48,815 nucleotides of DNA, from assembly GCA_012518395.1 (NCBI GenBank), contig JAAYSJ010000022.1, forward strand, positions 1-48,815. Direction: 5' to 3'. Below, piece after piece: positions 10,325 through 20,302 of the stretch; the first letter of the stretch is position 1; the number at the start of each line of letters is the position of its first letter. The translations under genes and the position numbers were made by a program. The notes beneath the pieces were generated by a model that was not told where the DNA came from, did not search any database, and saw nothing but the letters and a program-made list of their open reading frames with translations. The DNA comes from Clostridiales bacterium (GTDB lineage: Bacteria > Bacillota > Clostridia > Caldicoprobacterales > UBA3941).

Positions 10325-12767
10325 GGATACCCTCCATTCCTGTGTCCAAACTGTCACCGGCTCTTTTACTACCATCATGGACAGCCCGTATCTCCCCGGT
10401 GACAGTGCCGTCAACATATGCATCTATCTCGCCATTTATATAACCCTTTAGCTTGCCTTTGAGCTGCACCCTGTCCATTGATTCTTGGGGGTGGGAGCTT
10501 AGTATATTCAATTTAAAAGAAGTTCTTTCAATTATAATGTCTCCCAAATAAAGGAGCTGAGGAAGAACGAATATGACCAAAGCCATTGAGATAATAGTCC
10601 CATATCCTAAATAGGAACCCAGGATAGAGGTGGCCCCATCCGTTGAGATCTGTCCTATCAATATGCCGGAAATGGCCAGGATGGTGCCCGAGGTTATAAC
10701 AGTAGGATATCCTTGATTGAGAGCCTGGATTATGGCTTGACGTTTTGGCATACTTTTTTTAAGGGCAAGGTAACGGCTGGATATGACAATGGCATAGTCT
10801 ATATTAGCACCCATCTGAATGGAGGATACAAGTAAAAAGCCTAGGAAATAGATCGGTTTCTTTGTCAAATAGGGTACAGAGAAATTGATCCAGATACTGG
10901 CTTGTATTACAGCGATAAGGATAAAGGGAAGTCCGGCTGACTGGAAGGTAAATGTTAATATTATTACTACAAACAAAACCGACAGGATACTTATTATAAG
11001 GTTGTCTTTGTCAAAGGTTAAGGACATATCCCAGGAATTAGTGGATTCACCGGTTAAATGGACTGAATCACGATCATAGTGCTTTCCTGCCTCCCTGTAA
11101 ATAGTGGCAAGAAAATCGTAGGTCTCCTGGCTTTCCGCAGGCAAGTTTAAAACTATGAACATCCTGCTATAATTTTCGCTCTCCATCTGGATACGGGCAC
11201 TAGCTAATTGTTTATAGGAATCTTCCAACCCTTCCATCATCTCCTCGTCCAGGGTGACTAATCCTTCGTTGACCTGCTTATATGCAAATTGGATCATATC
11301 TATAAGAGGAACACCGTATTGGGTAACACCGCTTATAATCCTTCCGTATTCTTCATCATCTACAGCATAAGCAGAATACAAGAGCTGCGCCATCTCATAG
11401 TCCAAATCCATTAGCTCTGCAAATTGCCTGGGGTTTAGGGAATCTGCCAGCATAAAACCGCCCATGGCCTCTGTATTGGCCAAGCCTACGGCGGCATCGA
11501 CCTCATCATAGCCTTCCAATGCGGTTAAAAGTTTCTTCTCAGCCCTATAATCGCCACCGGGTACCATAAGAGCCATCATATTGCTGGAACCGAAGTTCTT
11601 TTCGATTCTGTCCTCTGCTATTTGGGCCTCGGAAAGCCTGTTGGCACGGAAATTATCCAGACTGAAGGAAAAAGGACATTTCATGGAAAATATAAAGGCA
11701 AAGATGAGGACTACAGCAAAGATAGGGGGGATGATGAATCTGGTTTTAATAGAAAAACGCCCTAACACAGATACCGAGGGAACATAGCTTCTGTGCCGGG
11801 TTTTATGAATAGCCTTACTAAAGAGAACCAGGAGCCCGGGCATAAGGGTAAAGACGGATAACATACTTAACAGGATGGCCTTTATCATAACAGCGGCCAG
11901 ATCCTTGCCTATCCCAAACTCCATAAAAGCCAGAGCACCCAGCCCGGCCATGGTGGTCAAACTGCTGGATGATATCTCAGGGATCGCTTTTTGAAGAGCT
12001 AAAATAGCTGCGTCTCTGGCGGGTAGGATCTCATTTTCTTCGCTAAACCTGTGGCACAGGATAATGGCATAATCTATGGCCAGGGCAAGCTGAAGGACTA
12101 CAGCTACAGAATTGGAGACAAAGGAGATGGTACCATAAAAATAATTGGTACCCATATTTAAAAGGGCTGCTGCTCCGAAGGTGATCAGGAGCACCGGTAT
12201 CTCTGCATAGGATTTTGATGTAAAAAGGAGGACGATTACAATGACTATCCCTGCAAGAATACCTATAATAGTCATTTCTTTGGTAAGTTGAGCGGCTAAA
12301 TCTTTTCCTACACTGGTAGAGATAGATGAATCGTAGGAGGATACCAGCTTCCGGACTTCATCCATAGCTTCCAAACTTATTTGGTCAGTATCTTCACCGG
12401 CAAAGGTTACGATAAAAAGGGCGGAGGTATTCTTATAGTGGTCTTCATTGTTCTCAAACATTACAGAATCGACCCCGTCGACCTGCTTGATCTCTTCCGC
12501 TATATCCTGGGCATGAGGAAAGGAAATATTGGAGACCATAACATTGGCCATGCCAAAGGTGGTAAATTCCTCTTCCATAACGGCAATTCCCTGAAGGGTC
12601 CTGCTATCTTCAGGAAGATACTTTGCAACATCTTCTTCGACGTTTACCCAGCTCATAGAAAAAAGGCTGAAGCCAAGAATGATTATATAAAATAGGAAGA
12701 ACAAATTCCGCCTGTCTACAATGACCTGCGCTATTCGTTCAAACAGTCCATGCCTGCCTTTTTTCAT
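10311..12767 (-). CDS. MMPL/RND-family transporter
   Basis: Two RND-like halves, DYAIILCHRF and DYAIVISSRY motifs, about 12 TM segments. Confidence 0.88.
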   Translation of the reverse strand: MKKGRHGLFERIAQVIVDRRNLFFLFYIIILGFSLFSMSWVNVEEDVAKYLPEDSRTLQGIAVMEEEFTTFGMANVMVSNISFPHAQDIAEEIKQVDGVDSVMFENNEDHYKNTSALFIVTFAGEDTDQISLEAMDEVRKLVSSYDSSISTSVGKDLAAQLTKEMTIIGILAGIVIVIVLLFTSKSYAEIPVLLITFGAAALLNMGTNYFYGTISFVSNSVAVVLQLALAIDYAIILCHRFSEENEILPARDAAILALQKAIPEISSSSLTTMAGLGALAFMEFGIGKDLAAVMIKAILLSMLSVFTLMPGLLVLFSKAIHKTRHRSYVPSVSVLGRFSIKTRFIIPPIFAVVLIFAFIFSMKCPFSFSLDNFRANRLSEAQIAEDRIEKNFGSSNMMALMVPGGDYRAEKKLLTALEGYDEVDAAVGLANTEAMGGFMLADSLNPRQFAELMDLDYEMAQLLYSAYAVDDEEYGRIISGVTQYGVPLIDMIQFAYKQVNEGLVTLDEEMMEGLEDSYKQLASARIQMESENYSRMFIVLNLPAESQETYDFLATIYREAGKHYDRDSVHLTGESTNSWDMSLTFDKDNLIISILSVLFVVIILTFTFQSAGLPFILIAVIQASIWINFSVPYLTKKPIYFLGFLLVSSIQMGANIDYAIVISSRYLALKKSMPKRQAIIQALNQGYPTVITSGTILAISGILIGQISTDGATSILGSYLGYGTIISMALVIFVLPQLLYLGDIIIERTSFKLNILSSHPQESMDRVQLKGKLKGYINGEIDAYVDGTVTGEIRAVHDGSKRAGDSLDTGMEGIHEEA

Positions 12768-13271
12768 ATGAATCACCCTCGATTATTGATCCTTATATCA
12801 CCGAAACAAAGGACATACTTTTGTCCTGTTATAATTATTGACGCCTTTATGCATAGTATACTATATATAAGGGACAATGCAATGAATATGTAGGAGCGTT
12901 TCATATATACTTACGTTAGTATAAAACTACTATGATAAATCAGACGAACCAAAGATAAAAGGATCCATTTTATGAAACTACATAATCTATTAAGGAGCAC
13001 AAGGTTCATAGGGGACGCGCGATAATTGATGTATTTCAAAAAGGCAAGATTCGCAAACTCCATGTTAATTATAACATAGACCTAAAAAGCGAAATAGTAT
13101 ACACTAGTTCTGCGACACTAAAACTTTTGTCTGGGAACCCTCAAAAGGGCGGTATGCACCTTGGAAATTTAATGAAAAGTAACTTTTTCTAAATTGATAA
13201 AATGTTTTAGGTCGGGCTTGTTTTTATAAGTTGGAACTCTTAAGTAAATTATACAAGGGGGATTAGACATT

Positions 13272-14600
13272 ATGAGAAAAGTACATCTATTAATTGCAAT
13301 TTGTATGGTTTTTGTAATGCTGGTTAGTTGTGGACAAGGTACACCACCTGCACAAAACGGCAAGGACGATACCACTCCTAACAATTCGGTGGATGCAGAC
13401 AAGCCATATGCAGGAACAACAATTCGGTTTTTAGCTTCAAATCATAGTTGGGCAGATACTGTTGAACCATTACTTCCAGAATTTGAAGAGAAGACTGGTA
13501 TAAAAGTAAATATAGAAAAGTTTGAGTTGAATCAAACTGCAGAGAAGGCGACGATAGAGCTTTCCAGTAAAAATGATACACTAGACGTTGTGTACATTCG
13601 TCCTATGTCGGAAGGCAGAATGTTTATAGAAAATGGGTGGTTAGAACCCGTTGATCAATACTGGGAAGGCGATGCTGAATTTGATGCAGACGATTTAATG
13701 GAGGCTGCCAAAGATGCTTTTACGGTAGATGATGTTATTTATGGGGCGCCTGTTACTACAGAGCGACAAATTCTATACTATCGCAAAGATCTATTAGAAG
13801 AAAAGAATATTCCGGTGTCTACAACGCTGGACGAACTGTATGAGGCTGCAGTTAAATTGAATAATCCAGAAGCTGGTATTGCCGGTATCGTGAGCAGGGG
13901 TGCCGCAAGTGTTACCTGTTTCGCCAGCTACTTGTTTAGTTTTGGTGGACAATACCAGGATGGCACAACGTCTACATTAGATACACCAGAAGCGGCAGAA
14001 GCTATTAAATACTATGGTAAAATTCTGAAGGATGCTGGTCCGGATGGTATCCTAAATATGACTCACGCAGAAGTCAGTGCATTATTTGCACAGGGTCAAG
14101 CAGCTATGATAACTGAAGTTGACGCTCTATATCAGAGCATAGCAGATCCTGCCTCAACAGAGCTTAGCGATAAAATTGGCTATGCACGGTTCCCAGCAGG
14201 TCCAGCAGGATCTAAACCTATAAACTCATGTTCATTCGGGTTAGGCATTAGTGCATTTTCTAAAAATAAAGATGCAGCATGGGAATTTATTAAATGGTCC
14301 GTTGGCAAGGAAATAAACGCAAAGATCCATGCTGCCGGTGCGCCTACTGCCAGAGAATCTGCTTGGGCAGACGAAGAAATCAATACTGGATTGCCTGCGG
14401 AAATGGTGGAAGCAGTTAAAGACAGCTTCGAAGGCAGCGTGGGTGTTGATAGGCCACTAACTTTGAATTATCCAATGGTTCGTGACGTAATTATACCGTT
14501 ACTTGGCCAGTCCATGATGAATGGTGGCGAAAACATGGAAGAGCTTATACAAAATGCTAATAAGGAAATACAGGCAGTATATGATTCCTATGATAAGTAG
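13272..14600 (+). CDS. ABC transporter extracellular solute-binding lipoprotein (carbohydrate, family 1 type)
   Basis: Lipobox LVSCGQ; WEFIKWSVGKE and substrate-binding protein pattern; permease pair downstream. Confidence 0.88.
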   Translation: MRKVHLLIAICMVFVMLVSCGQGTPPAQNGKDDTTPNNSVDADKPYAGTTIRFLASNHSWADTVEPLLPEFEEKTGIKVNIEKFELNQTAEKATIELSSKNDTLDVVYIRPMSEGRMFIENGWLEPVDQYWEGDAEFDADDLMEAAKDAFTVDDVIYGAPVTTERQILYYRKDLLEEKNIPVSTTLDELYEAAVKLNNPEAGIAGIVSRGAASVTCFASYLFSFGGQYQDGTTSTLDTPEAAEAIKYYGKILKDAGPDGILNMTHAEVSALFAQGQAAMITEVDALYQSIADPASTELSDKIGYARFPAGPAGSKPINSCSFGLGISAFSKNKDAAWEFIKWSVGKEINAKIHAAGAPTARESAWADEEINTGLPAEMVEAVKDSFEGSVGVDRPLTLNYPMVRDVIIPLLGQSMMNGGENMEELIQNANKEIQAVYDSYDK

Positions 14601-14631
14601 TAAATAAACCGAGGGGGAACTAACTACAACA

Positions 14632-14664
14632 GGGGCTTTTTTTGATACTGTCAAGACAAGCCCC
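14632..14664 (+). other. Intercistronic hairpin after the SBP gene
   Basis: ggggctt ... aagcccc inverted repeat. Confidence 0.45.
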
Positions 14665-14901
14665 CGTTCTTATTCACGGCTGTTTGTATATCTATATATC
14701 TATGTGTATTCACCATAATGCTAACCACCACGGACAAATATTTGTAGTCAGCAGGTGCTAAATTATTATTAATGAGTTTTTAACGAAGATTATCTATTTA
14801 GCCAATAGCCGCTATATTATGCCTCGTAACAGTTTAAACGCAACTTATATAGGGAAATTAGTTTAAAAGCGAATGTAAAATTATAACACGGGGTGTTTAT
14901 T

Positions 14902-15774
14902 ATGATTACTTACTTGAAAGAAAAGAATACTAAATTTTATTTTTCTTTGCCTACAATTTTATTTTTATTTATAATGGTTATATTTCCAATATTATTTACA
15001 TTGTACTCCAGTGTTACTAACTCAACATTGTCAGCTGCATCAGGCTTCGTTGGATTTAGCAATTACAGACAACTCTTCCAAGAAGCTAGATTTTGGGATT
15101 CAATGGGTAATACGATTTATTTTACTATAACAGCTAGTATTTTCGAGACCTTTCTTGGGCTACTTTTCGCGATCTTACTAAATAGGGCTTTTAGGGGTAA
15201 AACATTAGTAAAAACTATGTTTTTATTACCCTTTGCTGCCACCCCTGTGGCCATCGCAATGACTTGGCAATTAATATACGATCCCAATATGGGAATAGTA
15301 AATGCATTTATAGCATTATTTGGTATGGAGCCGAAATTATGGCTTGCTTCAACAGAGACTGCACTAAATTGTTTGATATTTATAGAGATATGGCAAGGCA
15401 CAGCAATCGTGGCCCTAATTATTAGTGCGGGACTAAGCCTTGTACCAGATTCATTATACGAGGCTGCAGGAATAGACGGGGCATCTTCATGGAAATGTTT
15501 TTTTCACATAACCCTGCCTAGTATTAATAATACAGTTTTCATGGCATTTATTTTAAGGTTTATAGAAGTAATAAAAGCATTTGATATAATTTATGCCACT
15601 ACAAAAGGTGGGCCAATGCATGCTTCTGAAACCCTTAACATTTATGGTTATCTAAAGGCATTCCAATACTTTCAGTTCGGAAGTGCCTCGGCCTTAATTA
15701 CAATGTTTACTATTGTTGTTACGATTATTGGAACAATACTGTTAAAAATTAAAAAACTTACGACTGAGGGGTAA
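14902..15774 (+). CDS. Sugar ABC transporter permease (MalF type)
   Basis: Six TM; EAAGIDGASSWKCFFHITLPSI EAA-loop motif. Confidence 0.9.
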   Translation: MITYLKEKNTKFYFSLPTILFLFIMVIFPILFTLYSSVTNSTLSAASGFVGFSNYRQLFQEARFWDSMGNTIYFTITASIFETFLGLLFAILLNRAFRGKTLVKTMFLLPFAATPVAIAMTWQLIYDPNMGIVNAFIALFGMEPKLWLASTETALNCLIFIEIWQGTAIVALIISAGLSLVPDSLYEAAGIDGASSWKCFFHITLPSINNTVFMAFILRFIEVIKAFDIIYATTKGGPMHASETLNIYGYLKAFQYFQFGSASALITMFTIVVTIIGTILLKIKKLTTEG

Positions 15775-15776
15775 TT

Positions 15777-16592
15777 ATGACTAAAAAAGGATGGAAAAAG
15801 GTTGGATTTTATTGTCTCCTTGGGATAGTGCTTGTCTATGTTTTATTCCCATTTTTTTGGATGGTAATTAACTCTATAAAAGATCATAAAGATATTATGA
15901 ATATAGAAAGGATACTTTTTTTCAAACCAACCTTAAAAAACTATTTGGGTGCATTTAAAAACTATGATATGGTTGTCCCGATCAAAAATAGCCTTATAAT
16001 CGGCTTTATCTCTACAGGACTATCTTTAGCATTGGGGTTGCCATGTGCCTATGCAATAGCACGCTACAAAATGGATAAGTTAAGCGCAGCAATACTTTTT
16101 GTTCGCGTAATACCAGCGATTACATTCTTAATTCCCTGGTTTATCGTAGTTTCAAAGCTCGGTATAACGGATACATTTTTTGTAGTATCTTTAAGCCACA
16201 TGATCCTGTCGCTTCCTTTTACAGTTTGGATAATGACACCATTCTTTGAATCCATACCGATTGAATTAGAAGAGGCTGCGATGATTGATGGATGTGCACC
16301 TTTTGGCCGTTTTTTTAAAGTTTCTCTTCCAATAACACGTTCAGGAATAATTACGGTTACTATTATGTCATTTATTTATTCCTGGAATAATTTTATGTAC
16401 GCAATGGTTCTGTCTGGGAAAAACACTAAAACTGTACCCATAGCAATCTTTAATTTTGTGGGGTATTCTTTTGTCGACTGGGGGGCAATGATGGCGGCAG
16501 CGGTAGCGATTACGTCACCTATTTTGATCTTATCGCTGTTGACACAAAAATATATTATTAAAGGTTTAACCTCAGGTGCAGTGAAAGGATAG
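15777..16592 (+). CDS. Sugar ABC transporter permease (MalG type)
   Basis: EEAAMIDGCAPFGRFFKVSLPITRSG EAA loop; adjacent to the first permease. Confidence 0.9.
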   Translation: MTKKGWKKVGFYCLLGIVLVYVLFPFFWMVINSIKDHKDIMNIERILFFKPTLKNYLGAFKNYDMVVPIKNSLIIGFISTGLSLALGLPCAYAIARYKMDKLSAAILFVRVIPAITFLIPWFIVVSKLGITDTFFVVSLSHMILSLPFTVWIMTPFFESIPIELEEAAMIDGCAPFGRFFKVSLPITRSGIITVTIMSFIYSWNNFMYAMVLSGKNTKTVPIAIFNFVGYSFVDWGAMMAAAVAITSPILILSLLTQKYIIKGLTSGAVKG

Positions 16593-16599
16593 ATAATTA

Positions 16600-18039
16600 A
16601 TGAGGGCTAAGGATATTAAACAAGCAGTATCAGATCATACCCATGAGATTACAAGCAATCTTTCTAAGCTTGTCAGAATTATAAGTATTGAAGATCCATT
16701 AAGTGCAAGTGAAGGTCAGCCTTTTGGGAAAGGTTGCAATGAAGCCCTGGAATTTATTTTAGACCTAGCAAAAGGAATGGGATTAAGAACATTTAATAAT
16801 GACGGATATGGGGGTTTTGCTGAATGGGGGGACGGGGATGCGGTAGTCTGTGCGTTTACCCATTTAGATGTTGTTCCTGAAGGAACGGGTTGGAGATATC
16901 CACCATTCGGGGGGGTAGTGTCAGATGGTAGAGTATATGGCAGGGGAACCGTAGACAATAAGGGACCGGCGATTACATGCCTATATGCCCTTAAGGTTTT
17001 GAAAGAATTAGGTTTGGAATCGAAATCTAGAATGCGTATATATTTTGGCTGTTGTGAAGAAAATAGCATGAAGGATCTCCCAAAATACCTTGATCGATTT
17101 GGTTCTCCAGATCTGGGATTTGTTCCAGATTCGCAGTTTCCGTTGGCTTATTGCGAACGTGGTGTTTTCTTTTTAAGGGCATATGCAGATGCAATTGCAT
17201 CAGATCAAAATATTCGGTTAGTATCGTTTGAGGGCGGAAAAGCCAGGAACATGGTACCAGATTACGCATATGCCAGGTTGGAAGCAAAGAATGCTATTAT
17301 TATAGACAGGATAATATCAAAATTTGAATCCTATATAAGCACAAGCAATGCAAAAATAACCATAAGACAATCGGGTTTAGTTATAGAACTTATGAGTTTT
17401 GGCGTCACTGCCCACGCGAATATGCCGGAAGAAGGGATAAATGCGGTCACACAATTAGCGAAATTATTGGATGTTTTTGATTTAAACGATAGGTGTGGTG
17501 AAATAATACGTTTTATTGCACAAAACATCGGGGACGAAATAAATGGGGGAAGCCTTGGTATAGATCTAGCCAGTGAAACAAGCTCGTTGACTTTCAATCT
17601 GTCTACATTATCTATAAAAGGTGGTATCTTTGAAGCCGTTACAAACATCAGATTCCCTGCAGAGTTCACGCCGGAATATATATATGAAATCTCGCAAGCA
17701 GCATTTAAAAGGCTAGATATAGATTTATCTATTATTGATATGTTGCCTGCGGTACTTTTAGACAAGGAAAGCGATTATGTTCAATTGCTTTATAAGATAT
17801 ATAGGGAAATTACCGGTAGAAGTGAGTCTATGAAGGTAGCAGGGGCAACATATGCAAAGTATATTGAAAACGTAGTTCCATTTGGTGCCATTTTTCCCGG
17901 CACAATAGATTATTGTCACCAGGTCGATGAATCGGTATCTATTCAGGAGTTGATTTTATGTTGCGAGATTTATTCACATGCACTTTACAGGCTAAGTCAG
18001 CTAGCAGGCGAAAAAAATCAATTAGAGAGTAATAGTTAG
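16600..18039 (+). CDS. M20-family metallopeptidase/amidohydrolase (PepV/Sapep-like)
   Basis: FTHLDVVPEGTGWRYPPFGGVVSDGRVYGRGTVDNKGP and CCEEN motifs. Confidence 0.88.
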   Translation: MRAKDIKQAVSDHTHEITSNLSKLVRIISIEDPLSASEGQPFGKGCNEALEFILDLAKGMGLRTFNNDGYGGFAEWGDGDAVVCAFTHLDVVPEGTGWRYPPFGGVVSDGRVYGRGTVDNKGPAITCLYALKVLKELGLESKSRMRIYFGCCEENSMKDLPKYLDRFGSPDLGFVPDSQFPLAYCERGVFFLRAYADAIASDQNIRLVSFEGGKARNMVPDYAYARLEAKNAIIIDRIISKFESYISTSNAKITIRQSGLVIELMSFGVTAHANMPEEGINAVTQLAKLLDVFDLNDRCGEIIRFIAQNIGDEINGGSLGIDLASETSSLTFNLSTLSIKGGIFEAVTNIRFPAEFTPEYIYEISQAAFKRLDIDLSIIDMLPAVLLDKESDYVQLLYKIYREITGRSESMKVAGATYAKYIENVVPFGAIFPGTIDYCHQVDESVSIQELILCCEIYSHALYRLSQLAGEKNQLESNS

Positions 18040-18801
18040 ATGCAGATATCTTCGATATATCTTTTTTCTACGTTGCTTATAGGTCTTATAGTTATGGTTT
18101 GTTACAGTGTTGAAACAATGACCGGGTTTGGATCTACAATATTGGCACTGCCCCTATGTATTCTAATTATTGGTATTACGGAGGCTATACCAGTCTTGAC
18201 ACTCCTTTCACTTTTATTGTCATTGATTTTAGTTTTGATTAATTTCAAGGATATTCAATGGAGTCAGTTTGCAATAATTGCTTGCCTATTAATAGTTGGG
18301 ATGCCAATAGGATTTTGGTGCTTTGATAACTTAGATCAAAAAGTTTTGAAATTGGTTTTAGGTATAGTTATTATAATTATTTCCCTGCGTGGGCTTATGG
18401 AAAGGATGCCCAGAAGATTAAGGGTTTCGCAGAGCATAAAACCACCTTCTTGGGCACTAATACCTAATCTAGTGCTTGGGGGGGTTGTGCATGGAGCATT
18501 TAGTTCGGGTGGGCCGTTTGTTGTTGCCTATGCGGTTAAAAAGATCAAGGACAGACAAAAGTTTCGTGCAACTATACAATTGTTATGGCTCGCACTTAAT
18601 AGTATCGTTATAATAAAGTACGCAATAAGTGGTGCCCTTAATAAGGCTATATTGGTTAGAACTGTTTTTAGTATTCCATTTTTATTGGCAGGGCTTCTAA
18701 TTGGAAACTTCCTTCACAATAAAATCAACCAAAAACAATTTGTCATCCTGCTTTATATAGTAATTTTCATATCAGGGCTTATAATGGTATTATCAAGATA
18801 A
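18040..18801 (+). CDS. TauE/SafE-family membrane transporter
   Basis: GFGSTILALPLCILI and GGVVHGAFSSGGPFVVAYAVK repeats typical of TauE/SafE; multi-TM. Confidence 0.8.
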   Translation: MQISSIYLFSTLLIGLIVMVCYSVETMTGFGSTILALPLCILIIGITEAIPVLTLLSLLLSLILVLINFKDIQWSQFAIIACLLIVGMPIGFWCFDNLDQKVLKLVLGIVIIIISLRGLMERMPRRLRVSQSIKPPSWALIPNLVLGGVVHGAFSSGGPFVVAYAVKKIKDRQKFRATIQLLWLALNSIVIIKYAISGALNKAILVRTVFSIPFLLAGLLIGNFLHNKINQKQFVILLYIVIFISGLIMVLSR

Positions 18802-18885
18802 GTCTTAATCAGGCATGTATCTATGGGACATGAAAGACGGGCTGAAGTGAATAAATCTTGAAAACCTTTTTTGGGGGAAGACATA

Positions 18886-20295
18886 GTGAAAAAATTCTTA
18901 GACGAAGATTTTCTTTTATATAGCGAACCTGCCAGAGAATTATACCACCGTTATGCACAAAAAATGCCTATATATGATTATCATTGTCATCTCAATCCTA
19001 TTGATATTGCAGAAAACCGGAGATTTAATAATATAACCGAGATTTGGTTAAGCGGGGATCATTACAAGTGGCGAGCAATGAGATACTGTGGGATTGATGA
19101 GGTATATATTACCGGTTCTGCTGATGATAAGGAAAAATTTATAAAATGGGCAGAGACTATGCCTTATTGTATTGGTAACCCCCTTTATCATTGGACCCAT
19201 TTGGAACTAAAGAGATACTTTAATATAGACATCCTTTTGAACCCTGATACAGCTGATGAGATATGGGAGGAATGCAACAGAATAATTCGTAGCGATAGAT
19301 TTACCCCCCGAAATCTAATAGAAAAGTTTGGGGTAAGGGTTTTATGCACTGCAGATGATCCAGTTGATTCTTTGATATATCATAATATAATCGCTGATAA
19401 TACCCAGTTTGGCACAAAAGTGTTTCCATCATTCAGGCTGGATCAAGTTATGAACATTGGGACAAAGGGTTTTTTAACGTGGATTTCTAAGCTCATGGAG
19501 GTCACTGGGATTCGGATAGAATGTATAGAAGATCTCAAAGAAGCACTAATCAATAGATTAGAATACTTTAATAATTTTGGTTGCAAGATATCTGACCATA
19601 GCATTAGCAATTTGACCTATACGATAACAAATGAAGACGAGATTCAAGATATATTCAGGAAAGCCCTGGGAAACGGTGAGATTTCTGGGGTAAATGCGGA
19701 AAAATATAAGACCTATATATTGTTATTTCTAGCTAGAGAATATGCAAGATTGGATTGGACAATGCAACTTCGAACTGGTGTCATTAGGAATGTAAATACT
19801 CGAATGCATAATTTATTAGGGCCTGACACCGGATTTGATACAATAGATGAAAGGGGATCTATATATTCCCTTTCTAAAGTACTTAACAATTTAGAGGAAA
19901 CAGATCAATTACCAAAAACTATTTTGTATTGTCTCAATCCTAAAGAGAATGAGGCGCTTGCTGCATTGATTGGTTGTTTTAGCCAGGAAGGGGTTTCTGG
20001 TAAGGTGCAGCTAGGACCCGGCTGGTGGTTCAATGATAATATACGTGGTATGGAAGGGCAGATGATGGCCCTTGGGGATAATGGATTGCTAAGTAAGTTC
20101 GTAGGGATGGTTACTGACTCCCGAAGCTTTCTATCCTTTACCAGGCATGAATACTTTAGAAGGGTATTATGCAACTTGTTAGGGACCTGGATTGAAAATG
20201 GAAAGGCCCCAAATGATATGGGGCTTATGGGTAATATGGTAATGGATTTGTGTTGGAATAACGCCTATAATTATTTTGGGTTGAAGGCAGATTAA
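18886..20295 (+). CDS. uxaC: Uronate (glucuronate/galacturonate) isomerase
   Basis: PIYDYHCHLNPIDIAENRRFNNITEIWL; QLRTGVIRNVNTRM; LGPDTGFDTI; TDSRSFLSFTRHEYFRR. GTG start at 18886 preceded by ggggg. Confidence 0.95.
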   Translation: MKKFLDEDFLLYSEPARELYHRYAQKMPIYDYHCHLNPIDIAENRRFNNITEIWLSGDHYKWRAMRYCGIDEVYITGSADDKEKFIKWAETMPYCIGNPLYHWTHLELKRYFNIDILLNPDTADEIWEECNRIIRSDRFTPRNLIEKFGVRVLCTADDPVDSLIYHNIIADNTQFGTKVFPSFRLDQVMNIGTKGFLTWISKLMEVTGIRIECIEDLKEALINRLEYFNNFGCKISDHSISNLTYTITNEDEIQDIFRKALGNGEISGVNAEKYKTYILLFLAREYARLDWTMQLRTGVIRNVNTRMHNLLGPDTGFDTIDERGSIYSLSKVLNNLEETDQLPKTILYCLNPKENEALAALIGCFSQEGVSGKVQLGPGWWFNDNIRGMEGQMMALGDNGLLSKFVGMVTDSRSFLSFTRHEYFRRVLCNLLGTWIENGKAPNDMGLMGNMVMDLCWNNAYNYFGLKAD

Positions 20296-20302
20296 AACGT
20301 AT

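Noticed and set aside
17331-17765. 144-aa minus-strand ORF
   Set aside because: Antisense to the M20 gene; shadow ORF.
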